A stretch of 64,000 bases of DNA from the NCBI GenBank assembly GCA_905207705.1, contig CAJLMA010000004.1, positions 1 through 64,000 on the forward strand, given 5' to 3'. Below the pieces are notes generated by a model. The model did not search any database, was not told where the DNA came from, and saw only the letters and a program-made list of their open reading frames with translations. Positions 1 through 8,627 of the stretch are shown here, one piece after another; the stretch's first letter is position 1; every line of letters begins with the position of its first letter. The translations under genes were made by a program, and so were the position numbers. The DNA comes from an uncultured Prevotellaceae bacterium (GTDB lineage Bacteria > Bacteroidota > Bacteroidia > Bacteroidales > Muribaculaceae).

Positions 1-14
1 GCCGCCCCCCTAAA

Positions 15-71
15 GAAGAGGAGGAGAGGTTCATGAAGGCAACTTCACGAATCCCCCCTCCTCCCTTTTTA
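15..71 (+). terminator. Probable rho-independent terminator of a gene left of the window
   Basis: A purine-rich arm (GAGGAGGAGAGG) is followed by the small hairpin TGAAG-gcaa-CTTCA, then a pyrimidine-rich arm (CCCCCCTCCTCCC) and a run of five Ts. This is the usual shape of a strong intrinsic terminator on the + strand. The gene it would serve ends before the window or in its first bases, where TAA occurs at 11-13, and cannot be judged. Confidence 0.55.
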
Positions 72-81
72 TACCCCCACC

Positions 82-127
82 CGGCATCAGCCGGGCAGGC
101 AATCGGCTGGCAAGTTGCCCGATGCCG
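82..127. other. GC-rich nested inverted repeat of unknown role
   Basis: The outer arms CGGCATC and GATGCCG enclose further complementary pieces (AGCCG/CGGCT and GGGCA/TGCCC) that cannot all pair at once. There is no T-run after it on either strand, so it is not an obvious terminator. The rest of the gap to 508 shows no gene. It holds only a CAACAAAAC/GTTTTGTTG pair at 442-482, which could fold downstream of the WYL gene. Confidence 0.3.
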
Positions 128-508
128 AGAATACAAAAATGAACAAAGCCTGGGCAAAGCCTCGTGTGACAATAATCTGTCAGCATTGCTTTAATCAGTG
201 TATTATTTTCGGCTCAGTAGATTTTCAATGAGGATTTTTCTCGGATAAATGATAAATTCTTTCCTTTGCAGCATGGAAAATGATCGAGCTCAAAAAAATA
301 TTATAGACTAAGCTGCTCATCGTAGTTGTTGCGTTTGCTTCGATGAACTGACGTATTTAATGCGAAGCTAATCGTGAAACAGGACTGTCCAACATGAAAA
401 CTGTGCTCCAAAAGTTTTGTGTTTAGCTCTTGGGGTGCAGTCAACAAAACAAGTGACGGCCAGTTTTATTTGCGTTTTGTTGGCATAATAGTAGCAGATT
501 TAGCCAGG

Positions 509-1426
509 TCATGAAATGGAGTTTATGTCGTAGCGATTGCAGAGTTTTTTTATTTCATTGATTATTTCCTCTCGAAACGATTGGGGGTAGATGACTTCTA
601 TGTCATTTCCGTGCGATATCAGTTCTTGCTTGAAATCGAATGTGGGCTTCATGCGATATTCAAATATTGAATACCATTCATTGGTTTCTATTTCTTTTTG
701 GGAGTGGTGCAGTGGCAGAGCGCGTACATATTGGCAATGCATCTCATATACCTTAATTCTGATAGTCTGCACTTGGAATTCGTCTCCGGCGATTATCCCG
801 AAACTCGCGTCAAAGTATGCCTTGGGGTCGAAATCCTTGGGGTAAGTGAATTTTGTGGTCAGTGTTGTCAGTTTGTGGATGCGGTCGAGGGCGAATGTAC
901 GCAGTGCCTTACGTTCTCGGCAGTAGCCTGTGACATACCAGCGTTGCTTGAACACTTTCACGCAATAGGGTTGCACGGTGTAGGTGCTTTCCGAGTCGCG
1001 CCAATAGCTTTGATGTACAAGTTCTATTTCAAGGTTGTCGCGCATGGCTTCTATTATTGGAGTAAGATATTGTTGGCCGGACGGAATCTCTTCGAACAGG
1101 ATGCGACGCTTGAGGTGATGACTTTCGTTGATGAGATTATTTACGGCAAATGTGTTGAGCAGCCAGTTGCGAATGCCGCCATTTTCAATATCATCGGCAT
1201 TCTCAATGTAATAGTAGTATCCGCCTTGGCGGCTGCACTCGATGTTGATGTCGAACGTGTCTTCTATCGCGTTGCGCCAATTGTGGAACGTGCGTAGTGG
1301 AATCTCCCGGCCGTCGCTATATTTTGAGCGTAGCCATCGTTGGTTTATCTCGTCAAGTGTGATTTTTCCTGCCCTGTAAATGGTATCTACCAGCCAAATA
1401 TATCGGTCAAACAAGTCTTTTGCCAT
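509..1426 (-). CDS. WYL-domain transcriptional regulator
   Basis: A 305-residue cytoplasmic protein. The N-terminal part (about residues 1-70) reads as a winged-helix-like DNA-binding region, with a segment on the order of RTFHNWRNAIE. The middle and C-terminal parts match the YafY-like WYL family: HQSYWRDSESTYTVQPYCVKV-type strands, then RWYVTGYCRERKALRTFALDRI, the segment that senses ligand or nucleic acid in this family. WYL proteins are usually repressors or activators of stress, defence or metabolic genes. The ATG at 1426 is well placed, with a TATCTTTG promoter element 20 bases upstream. A long palindrome overlaps the promoter and suggests self-regulation. The target genes are unknown, and no defence genes lie nearby. 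Confidence 0.85.
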   Translation of the reverse strand: MAKDLFDRYIWLVDTIYRAGKITLDEINQRWLRSKYSDGREIPLRTFHNWRNAIEDTFDINIECSRQGGYYYYIENADDIENGGIRNWLLNTFAVNNLINESHHLKRRILFEEIPSGQQYLTPIIEAMRDNLEIELVHQSYWRDSESTYTVQPYCVKVFKQRWYVTGYCRERKALRTFALDRIHKLTTLTTKFTYPKDFDPKAYFDASFGIIAGDEFQVQTIRIKVYEMHCQYVRALPLHHSQKEIETNEWYSIFEYRMKPTFDFKQELISHGNDIEVIYPQSFREEIINEIKKLCNRYDINSIS

Positions 1427-1446
1427 AACTACATCATTCTTTTTTA

Positions 1447-1490
1447 CAAAGATAATGCTGACTTATGCTATATTGCAGCATAAGTCAGCA
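1447..1490 (-). promoter_or_regulatory. WYL gene promoter with 14-bp palindromic operator candidate
   Basis: On the minus strand the -7 box TATCTTTG occupies 1454-1447. Directly upstream lies a perfect inverted repeat, TGCTGACTTATGCT (1456-1469) and AGCATAAGTCAGCA (1477-1490), separated by 7 bases. It covers the spacer and -33 region, where a repressor would block RNA polymerase. It could also fold as a hairpin after the upstream TonB-like gene (ends 1519), but it lacks a clean T-run, so the operator reading is preferred. Confidence 0.6.
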
Positions 1491-1518
1491 AAAACAGCAG
1501 AGAGTTTTAAAATAATAC

Positions 1519-1920
1519 TTATTCGGTTAATTTGAATGTTATGGGTAACGTGTACCATGTGTTCACAGGCTTGCCGTTACTTCGTCCCGGTATGAAATCG
1601 GGAAACGACTTGGTGAGACGCACGGCTTCGGCATCAAGTGCGGAATCGACACCGCGAACAACTTTCACATCACCAATCTTGCCGGTCTTTGTGACAACAA
1701 ACTGGACGATTACGCGCCCTTGAATACCGTTTTCCATTGCCATTGGTGGATATTGTAGGTGAGAATCGATGTATTTCATCAGTGCAGCGTCGCCGCCCGG
1801 GAATGCAGGCATCTGTTCTACTGCTCGGAATACTTCGTCCGGGTTGTCGTCTTGAGCGTAGCATGGCGTTGCCATCATTCCGGCAATCAAGACTGTCAAA
1901 AGAATAAAAAACTGTTTCAT
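1519..1920 (-). CDS. Small secreted TonB C-terminal domain protein
   Basis: A 133-residue protein with a cleavable signal peptide (hydrophobic residues 4-20, then CYAQ) and one TonB C-terminal domain filling the rest. The segment YPPMAMENGIQGRVIVQF followed by VRLTKSFPDFIPG and NTWYTLPITFKL is typical of the energy-transducer fold seen many times in Bacteroidota. Full-length TonB has a membrane anchor and a proline-rich spacer. Both are absent here, so this is a free periplasmic domain rather than a classical energy transducer. It may bind receptors or peptidoglycan. It stands alone between the WYL gene and a small exported protein. Confidence 0.8.
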   Translation of the reverse strand: MKQFFILLTVLIAGMMATPCYAQDDNPDEVFRAVEQMPAFPGGDAALMKYIDSHLQYPPMAMENGIQGRVIVQFVVTKTGKIGDVKVVRGVDSALDAEAVRLTKSFPDFIPGRSNGKPVNTWYTLPITFKLTE

Positions 1921-2058
1921 AACGGAATAAGAATTAAGTTGTCATTTTATCATGGATTTATAATGCCTAATAGCATATACAAATTTATGCCAAAGTTCTT
2001 GAAGAAACAATTTTGTGCATATTGGAACCGAGCATTTGCCGAAACTTTGATCTCAATG

Positions 2059-2463
2059 TCAGTATCCAAGTTTCTTGGCAAGCTCGCCTGCTTCGACGAT
2101 AAGTGCAATGGCATCATACATTCCATCTTCGATTGAATCCAAGTATTTGCGTGTTTTGTATTCGCTTTCTTTCTTTGCCGAGTTGAAACACAACTTTAGT
2201 GCAAATAGATTGGCTTCTTCATTATAATCCAATTCGCCAAACAATGCGGCATAACATATAGCGAGGTTGCATTTGTTTTCATGCGATAGTTTGCTCCAAT
2301 TTTCGCTTACTATTTCATCGCAGGTTGTTTGGGCGGTTGTATAATCGCCTTCGTCTATTGCCAGTATTGCTTGGGCAACCTTTAGGTCAATCATGTTTTG
2401 AGCGACTGCCGGTTGGAAGCAAAATGACAATAGCAACAACGGTAAAATTAAAAATTTTTTCAT
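2059..2463 (-). CDS. Small exported protein, function unknown
   Basis: A 134-residue protein starting MKKFLILPLLLLSF with a standard signal peptide ending near PAVAQ. The mature part is helical and acidic and carries a repeat-like helix pattern (AQAILAIDEGDYTTAQTTCD, LAICYAALFGELDYNEEANL), suggesting one or two TPR-like helical pairs. The ATG at 2463 was chosen over an upstream start at 2526 because the signal peptide begins here and the gap to the preceding gene becomes 13 bases. It is probably co-transcribed with the WG-repeat gene (2477-3940). The family was not recognised. Confidence 0.7.
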   Translation of the reverse strand: MKKFLILPLLLLSFCFQPAVAQNMIDLKVAQAILAIDEGDYTTAQTTCDEIVSENWSKLSHENKCNLAICYAALFGELDYNEEANLFALKLCFNSAKKESEYKTRKYLDSIEDGMYDAIALIVEAGELAKKLGY

Positions 2464-2476
2464 GTCAATGTCCTTT

Positions 2477-3940
2477 TTAATAATCAGTGTCAGCGCCAGA
2501 AAATATGTCGGTTTCAAAATAGTCATTTATAAAGCTTTTAAACCCGTCTATATTGTTTTGGTATAATGGGGAGTTACCTGAGCTGAAGTTAAGGAACAGA
2601 TCGGTAAGTTCATCTATATTGACCGATGGTGGGACTGTTCCTCCAAAGTGGTCCCCAACAAGTTTTTCAACGTTAATTTCTGGATTCAGGCTTGCATTTT
2701 TTACATTTCCTGCAATTGGTGCAGTATAGTCACTCTCTACGAGATTATATAAGCCGTTATAATTTTCATATATTATGGATAAGAACAAGTTGCAGTTGTT
2801 GAATATCGGGTTTAATGAGCCTGTTATCTCGGCGTAGCTGTCTTTATTTATGGATTCTCCCTTGCCGTTGACCAGATAATAACCGTCACCGTCATATATC
2901 GCTAGCAATTTCTCTGATAAAATGGCCAAACTGCCGCATTCTCCAATGTCGTTAACTTCCTCTTCATTTTTATCAATGAGAGCCAGTTCATATCCATCGT
3001 CAGTATTTGTAGTAATTGTTAAGAAAAGGTTTCCCATTTTTAGCAACGGGAAGTCATATTCAGCCCTGAATATTTCTTCACCATTCATGTCGGTTAACCC
3101 ATATTGGTTATCTTCGCAGAAACTTGCTAATTTATCATTGAAAAAGCCGATTGATGTCCACTTGGATGATGACCGGAAAAGTTGTTTGCCATCTTTGCCA
3201 ATAACTTTGTTCCCGCATACCAGAACGCCATTCATGAATATTGGTGTTGACATATTGAGATCGTCATAATCAATGTCGGCAATCTTCTCTCCTTTGGTGT
3301 TTATTATGAAATACTTCATATTGTCTTCCTTGGATTTACTTACAACAGCCAATCCTTCGTTGAATGGTGCGGCAAATGTGTATGATGCTTTTATTGCCAC
3401 ATCTCCTTTGTTGTTGAAATATCCAAATTTGCCGTCTTCATTGATAAACAGCAGTAACCCGTCGCTAAAGTATCCATTTGTGTATGTCACATTCTTTCCG
3501 TCGGCTCTGCCAAGTGATGCCACCTCTTTGCCTTGAATGTCGATCAATGATATGGCTTTGTCTTTTTTCACTACCGGGATCACGCCTTCGGAGTAAACGC
3601 CGCCGGCGACATAAGACTCGTTACCTATTTGCCGAGGTTTTTCCAAGGCTTCGTAATAAGTGTAGGTTCCTTTCTCATCCGTAGTTCTAAAAACTCCGTT
3701 CACCACTGTCGATGGGTAGCCGCTAATTACTTTTTCATAAAGAATATGGCCGTCCGTCGGGGAAAGCATTCCCCACTTTTCATCAGATTCCAAGGCTTTA
3801 AATGGTACATAGTCAACATTTGGCAGAGAAGAACTGTTGCCGCCTGTTTGGCATGATGTAAATCCTGACAAAATAAATGCGCAAAATAAACATCTGGAAA
3901 TTAGGGATTTGACCGAACTTTTGTTGATTTTTGTTTTCAT
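2477..3940 (-). CDS. WG-repeat lipoprotein
   Basis: A 487-residue protein with a lipoprotein signal (FILSGFTSC, lipidated Cys about residue 30) and a chain of WG repeats. Examples are EKWGMLSPTDGHILYE, DGKFGYFNNKGDVAI followed by AAPFNEGLAVV, and NQYGLTDMNGEEIF. WG repeats form beta structures and are common in surface or periplasmic proteins of Bacteroidota. No enzyme motif is visible. The C-terminal 90 residues (from about NASLNPEINVEK) are not WG-like and form an acidic tail that could be a separate domain. It is first in a probable operon with the gene at 2059-2463. Confidence 0.8.
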   Translation of the reverse strand: MKTKINKSSVKSLISRCLFCAFILSGFTSCQTGGNSSSLPNVDYVPFKALESDEKWGMLSPTDGHILYEKVISGYPSTVVNGVFRTTDEKGTYTYYEALEKPRQIGNESYVAGGVYSEGVIPVVKKDKAISLIDIQGKEVASLGRADGKNVTYTNGYFSDGLLLFINEDGKFGYFNNKGDVAIKASYTFAAPFNEGLAVVSKSKEDNMKYFIINTKGEKIADIDYDDLNMSTPIFMNGVLVCGNKVIGKDGKQLFRSSSKWTSIGFFNDKLASFCEDNQYGLTDMNGEEIFRAEYDFPLLKMGNLFLTITTNTDDGYELALIDKNEEEVNDIGECGSLAILSEKLLAIYDGDGYYLVNGKGESINKDSYAEITGSLNPIFNNCNLFLSIIYENYNGLYNLVESDYTAPIAGNVKNASLNPEINVEKLVGDHFGGTVPPSVNIDELTDLFLNFSSGNSPLYQNNIDGFKSFINDYFETDIFSGADTDY

Positions 3941-3991
3941 GATTTTTTAATCTTTGCCTTTTCTCTAACGTGGCAAGGCATTTTCACGGCT

Positions 3992-4135
3992 GTGTGTTAT
4001 TCTGTGGCAGGCAGATATTGAAAAAGGACACAGCTTTCACTTTTCCCGTATCTGCTTGGTCAGGCTCTGGAAAACGCCTTGGAGTTCAAATAAGGGAAAG
4101 CAGCCCGTGTCCTCGATGGAGGATACAGAACACGC
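3992..4135. ncRNA. Candidate structured RNA, 6S-like in shape
   Basis: An outer helix pairs 3992-4005 (GTGTG..TTCTGT) with 4125-4135 (ACAGAACACGC), with a small bulge. Inside it an open bubble (4006-4025 and 4113-4124) is followed by a second helix GGACAC (4026-4031) / GTGTCC (4107-4112) and a third GCTTTC (4033-4038) / GAAAGC (4096-4101). A closing stem, an asymmetric central bubble and a long terminal stem resemble 6S RNA, but I did not recognise the sequence. The strand is uncertain. A near-consensus AATCTTTG lies at 3949 on +, while TAAATTTG on - at 4279-4272 would make it part of the WG gene leader. Confidence 0.35.
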
Positions 4136-4553
4136 TTCGCCTGATTATTGAGAACTCCTTAGTTGAATTTCCAGATTTAACCAAGTTTCAATAATTGGCT
4201 TGCAGGTTATGCAATATGTCTTTTGCGGCTTGGCTTGCAGTTTGGCAGTCTTGTCGCAATTGGTATCTTTACAAATTTACTCAAATGCTTCATAATGCCA
4301 AAGCAAACGCTCGAAAAAACACTTCGCGGGCTGCAAACTTTTAAATCCTGCGGCAAAGGTGGACGCATGTCATGCCAAATCGTTGCATACGCCAGCTGTT
4401 TTGTCTCGGTGGAGTGGCTTTTTTCGTGTTTCTGTCTCGGCTTATGCCCAAAGGATTAGGCAAATTGCAAGTGTTAGTGTTTTTTAACGTTGCTGTTTCG
4501 TCTTTTCGGGCAATTGCACGTCTTATATTTGAATTAGCAATGAAACGTGAGAT
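4136..4553. other. Non-coding gap, no gene supported
   Basis: Short open frames exist on both strands but none has a plausible start, family resemblance or neighbour logic. The minus-strand motif TAAATTTG (4279-4272) fits the Bacteroidota -7 box and could drive transcription toward the WG gene. No strong hairpin with a T-run was seen. Confidence 0.4.
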
Positions 4554-5068
4554 ATGATGTTTTATTCGGACAGGAATAAAATACTTGCAAAAGTGGTTCA
4601 AGACAATCTCGATTATCTTGTGAGGTTTGCATTCTTCCGCATTGGCGACAAGGATGAAGCTGAGGATATTGTCAGCGACGCAGTATTGAATTCCTCACTA
4701 ATCCACCATTGAGCTTGAAGGCCGACAAATTGAAATCCTATTTGTTTAAAATAGTGTGTAATTTGTGTATGGATTATTTTATGGATGACACGCAGATGGT
4801 TTCAATGGAAGCAATTGCCGCAATACATGAGCCTGTGGAAGAAACGGAGACCTGTGAACAAGAATTTACAAGATTGGCTTCAATCTTGAACGGATTGTCC
4901 GAAAAAGAAGCCGAGATAATAAGAATGAACGTGATAGACGAATTGACATTTGCAGAAATAGGCGTAATACTCGATATTCCTGCATCTACGGTGAAATCTC
5001 GATACAAGTCGGGGGTGGATAAACTAAGGAGATGTTACATGACAAAAAAATCGCGTGGATATGAATGA
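4554..5068 (+). pseudogene. ECF-type sigma-70 factor with a one-base frameshift
   Basis: Read from ATG 4554, the frame gives a normal region-2 start (LAKVVQDNLDYLVRFAFFR, then DKDEAEDIVSDAVL) and runs into a stop at 4710-4712. The next frame resumes the protein as EFLTNPPLSLKADKLKSYLF, VCNLCMDYF and a complete region 4 (LSEKEAEIIRMNVIDELTF, IPASTVKSRYKSGVDKLRR), ending at 5068. One missing base near 4685-4690 (gtattgaattc) restores a full factor of about 171 residues. No slippery heptamer is present, so a mutation or sequencing error is likelier than programmed frameshifting. Its last codons overlap the anti-sigma start (ATGAATGA, 5061-5068), the usual coupled arrangement. Confidence 0.8.
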
Positions 5069-6220
5069 ATATAAGGACATAAGAGATTTTTTAAAACCTC
5101 GCAAGGAAATAAAGGCTTTGGACAAGCTAAGAGACCGTGTGAATAAAGTAATTGAAGAATCTTGCTGGACAAGAAAAGGGAAAGGAGTGAGACTGGCAGG
5201 CGGTGCATTTGTCGCGGCTGCAGCCGTTGCAGCCATAGTGTTGCTATTGCCAACGCGAATGGCTGCGCACGAGGTCTTGCCGCGGCTATTAATTCAATCA
5301 AGACTATAACACACATTGAAATGGTCGTGGAAGTCAGAACCCGTCCATTGGAAAAATTTTCGTTCATAGACATTAATGGCGATTTCGTCAAGCATAATAT
5401 AGAGATTGCAAATTCCGACTCTTCTTGCGTGTGGCGTGTCGACAAAGGTGGCAGGACGGCGATGAGCAAGGACGGCGACACCTACATGTGGATTAAGAGT
5501 TTGAATGTGGGGTGGCATTTCAACGACGCGCCACGAGCCGACATAATTGGATACTTGTCGGTTCTGACATCTCCCGAGAAGATTCTGGAGCAGGAATTGG
5601 AGCAAAGCGTGTCGGCGACCGGGATTGAATACAAAGTCAAGAACAACGGCGATGAAATTCTTTTGGAAGTTCATTCATTGCCCAAGGGTAACTTTGTGAA
5701 TCCTTATTTGTTGAATACTTCCATCGAAGAGTCTGAAAACATCAGGCGGTACCGGCTTGACGCGAGGACAAAGCAGTTGAGAAGCGTGTCGGTGTGCATC
5801 ATTGCCGGGGAAAAAGAGGTGGAAGTGTTGAGAATATCTCAGATTAATTATGATACTCATATTCAAGATATAACGCAACTGCCCGTTGACGTGCATTTTG
5901 TGGAATATCGCGACGATATGGCTCCGGGATTGGCGGGATTGAGTGCGGTGGAAGTGGCATCGGCCGTGTTGAATGCTTTCAAGGATTGGGATACGAAGAT
6001 TTTGTATCGGGCTATTGATCCGTCATTTGCCGAGGCTGCTTACAAAGCCGGATTAAAAGGCGCAATTTTGTTGAATGTAGGTCAACCTTTCACATCGGGC
6101 AACGGTGACAATATTTTCGTGCCATACAGATTGCAATTGCCCGACGGTGGCATGAAGCAACATAATCTTGCCTTGAGAAAGCTCAATAATGGCGGCTGGA
6201 TTGTGACGGGAGGACTATAA
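5061..6220 (+). pseudogene. Anti-sigma/RseB-like membrane protein with a one-base frameshift
   Basis: The frame from ATG 5061 encodes a short cytoplasmic helix region (MNEYKDIRDFLKP, LDKLRDRVNKVIEES) and one membrane segment (GGAFVAAAAVAAIVLLLP, about residues 48-65), then stops at 5309. The protein continues in another frame from about 5276 as LAAAINSIKTITHIEMVVEV and runs to 6220. This periplasmic part resembles the LolA/RseB-like fold of outer-membrane signal sensors. One missing base near 5274-5278 (gaggtcttgcc) joins both halves into about 386 residues. A short cytoplasmic anti-sigma region, one membrane pass and a periplasmic sensor fit control of the sigma factor just upstream. The second half alone is long and open, so the damage is probably recent or an assembly error. 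Confidence 0.7.
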
Positions 6221-6243
6221 ACCAATCAACACACATAATAAAG

Positions 6244-8559
6244 ATGAATTTAAGAATATTGACGGTGGGATTTTCATTCTGCCTTGCACTGAACATGCTT
6301 TTTGTCGAAGCATCCGAGCCTATACATGGAATCGTCATCGACGATCAAGGTCTCCCGTTGGAGTACGCCAATGTGATGTTGATGGCACAGGCTGATTCCA
6401 CAGTAATCGACGGGACTGTTTCCGATTCGTGTGGACGGTTTGCCTTGCGCGGGCCCGGATACATGGCGATATTGAGAGTGTCGGCTCTTGGATTTGAAGA
6501 TAAATTTATCAACAACCCTTCGGGTAATCTCGGCTCGATATGTTTAACCCAATCGGCAGTGACGCTTTCGGAGGTCGTCGTGAAGGGGAAACGCCAAATT
6601 GTAAAAATGGGTCGCGAAGGTGTTAAGGTGGCCATTAAAAACACTTATCTCGAACATGTAGGCACGGCATCGGACGTGCTTGCGAAGATGCCTTTCGTCG
6701 TGAAGTCGGGAACGGAATTGGAAGTAATCGGCAAGGGTGAACCACTGATTTACATCAACGGGCGTAAATTGCGTGACAAATCGGAGATAGACCGCCTGTC
6801 GTCGGACGGCATTGAGGTCGTGGAGGTGATAACTAATCCGGGCGCGGAGTATCCGTCTACAGTAAATGCCGTAATCAAGATAAAAACAGTGCCACGAGCC
6901 GGTGAAGGATTTTCAATGAATGACAGGACAACAATCGGATACAAACATTATGCATACCTGTTTGAGCAAGTAAATTTCAATTATCGGGAAGAGGGATTTG
7001 ACCTGTTTGGCATGTTGAATTATGAGAATTATCGCGACAGGGTTTTCATAAACAACAACACTCGCCAATATTTACAGACTGGAACAGTTTCTCAGACAAG
7101 CAGCAGCCGTGATCACTCAAGATACCCGGTGTACCAAGGCCGGATAGGTGCAAATTATAACAAAGGAAGCCATAGCGCAGGACTATATTATGATTTCACG
7201 TTCAGGCAGTCAGACGGTAACGCGAGTAGCAAGGAGTTTCGCTATTTGAACGGTGAATTTTACGATGAATTGGATGAATTGCGCAGTTCCGGCCAAAACA
7301 AGAGGCAACATCTGTTGAGCACATATTATGCAGGAGATTTCGGCAAATTTAAACTGACGGTCAATTTCGATGCCCTGTGGCAAAACAATGATCAGCACCG
7401 GGATGTTGAAGAAATTTCAGCAATCAATCTTGCGCGGAATTTTGCCACGGACAACGATGTTGACAACCGGCTGTTGGCCGGCAGCGCGAATGTCGCTTAT
7501 TCCATATTTAAGGGTGACATACGGCTTGGGACGGAGATAAGTAACATCCACAGGCGGGATTTATATGACAGCCATGCCGATTTCATAGAGGACAACGATG
7601 TCAAGATAGATGAGACCACCTATGCCCTGTTTGTCGACTCCCGGCAAACATTTGGAAAGATCTCATTGTCGGTAGGGTTGCGATGGGAATACACAAATTC
7701 CGATTATTTCCTTTTCGGTGTCAGGCAAGCTGGCCAAAGCCGCAATTATGATAATTTTTCACCGTCGGCATCGATAATGTTGCCCATTGGCAATGTGGAT
7801 GCGAACGTCAAGTATTCACGCAAAACATCCCGTCCGGCATTTGAACAGCTTTCATCGTCGATAAAATACATAGACAGATATAATTATGAGAGAGGCAATC
7901 CCAATCTGCAACCTGTTTATCGCGACTATGTGTCGGTTTCGGCATATTGGAAAGACCTCGCCGTGGAGCTTGATTATTCTTCGACAAAGAATTATTTCAT
8001 GTGGCAGACTGTGGAACACCCCGAGAATCCGGATGTTGCCATGCTGACGATGCAGAACATGCCCCGATATGGTTCATGGACAGTCATGCTTAATTATTCA
8101 CCATCGGTGGGATGCTGGAATCCAACGCTCATGGCAGGCGTCATGTGGCAAGATTTTAAGTTGGAACACAATGGCAGTATCTTGAAAATGGACAATCCAA
8201 TGGGCATATTCAGGTTGAACAACGCGATACATCTGCCTTGGGACTTGTGGCTCAATGTCGATTTGTCAAGCCGGACTTCGGGCGACTCGGAGAACATTCA
8301 TTTAAAAAGCAGTTGGAATTGCGACATAGGCATTTATAAGTCTTTTGCCGATGATACTTGGAGCTTGAAACTGCAATTGAATGACGTGTTCGACACTTGG
8401 CGGCAGGAATTTGTCAGCTATAACGCAATTAGCGCAGTTAGTGCGAATAAAATTTATGATACGCGAGACTTGACATTGACCATAAGGTACAATTTTAATT
8501 CGGCACGCTCACATTACAAAGGTAGCGGAGCTGCAAATTCGGAGAAAGGACGGTTGTGA
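6244..8559 (+). CDS. TonB-dependent receptor-like outer membrane beta-barrel protein
   Basis: A 771-residue protein with a signal peptide (to about FVEASEP) and a carboxypeptidase-regulatory-like domain (IHGIVIDDQGLPLEYANVML). This is followed by a plug-like region (LSEVVVKGKRQIV, KMPFVVKSG, PLIYINGRKLRDKSEIDRL, IEVVEVITNPGAEYP) and a long barrel rich in alternating aromatic strands. The plug sequence and barrel match the Bacteroidota outer membrane beta-barrel family related to TonB receptors. The last residues (GAANSEKGRL) do not end in the usual aromatic, so the barrel ends earlier, at about TIRYNF. It sits 23 bases after the broken anti-sigma gene and is the likely target of that signalling pair. 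Substrate unknown. Confidence 0.8.
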   Translation: MNLRILTVGFSFCLALNMLFVEASEPIHGIVIDDQGLPLEYANVMLMAQADSTVIDGTVSDSCGRFALRGPGYMAILRVSALGFEDKFINNPSGNLGSICLTQSAVTLSEVVVKGKRQIVKMGREGVKVAIKNTYLEHVGTASDVLAKMPFVVKSGTELEVIGKGEPLIYINGRKLRDKSEIDRLSSDGIEVVEVITNPGAEYPSTVNAVIKIKTVPRAGEGFSMNDRTTIGYKHYAYLFEQVNFNYREEGFDLFGMLNYENYRDRVFINNNTRQYLQTGTVSQTSSSRDHSRYPVYQGRIGANYNKGSHSAGLYYDFTFRQSDGNASSKEFRYLNGEFYDELDELRSSGQNKRQHLLSTYYAGDFGKFKLTVNFDALWQNNDQHRDVEEISAINLARNFATDNDVDNRLLAGSANVAYSIFKGDIRLGTEISNIHRRDLYDSHADFIEDNDVKIDETTYALFVDSRQTFGKISLSVGLRWEYTNSDYFLFGVRQAGQSRNYDNFSPSASIMLPIGNVDANVKYSRKTSRPAFEQLSSSIKYIDRYNYERGNPNLQPVYRDYVSVSAYWKDLAVELDYSSTKNYFMWQTVEHPENPDVAMLTMQNMPRYGSWTVMLNYSPSVGCWNPTLMAGVMWQDFKLEHNGSILKMDNPMGIFRLNNAIHLPWDLWLNVDLSSRTSGDSENIHLKSSWNCDIGIYKSFADDTWSLKLQLNDVFDTWRQEFVSYNAISAVSANKIYDTRDLTLTIRYNFNSARSHYKGSGAANSEKGRL

Positions 8560-8627
8560 GAGAGGCATTTACATGTGTACTGGCGAGTTGTTTTATTGCC
8601 GTAAGTGCTGCGACAAAAATGGCTGGT

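Noticed and set aside
442..482. CAACAAAAC / GTTTTGTTG inverted repeat as terminator of the WYL gene
   Set aside because: The loop is 23 bases long and there is no T-run on the minus strand, so terminator function is not supported.
4664..4712. Programmed -1 frameshifting in the sigma factor gene
   Set aside because: No X-XXY-YYZ slippery heptamer or downstream pseudoknot occurs in the overlap of the two frames, and the neighbouring gene has a similar break.
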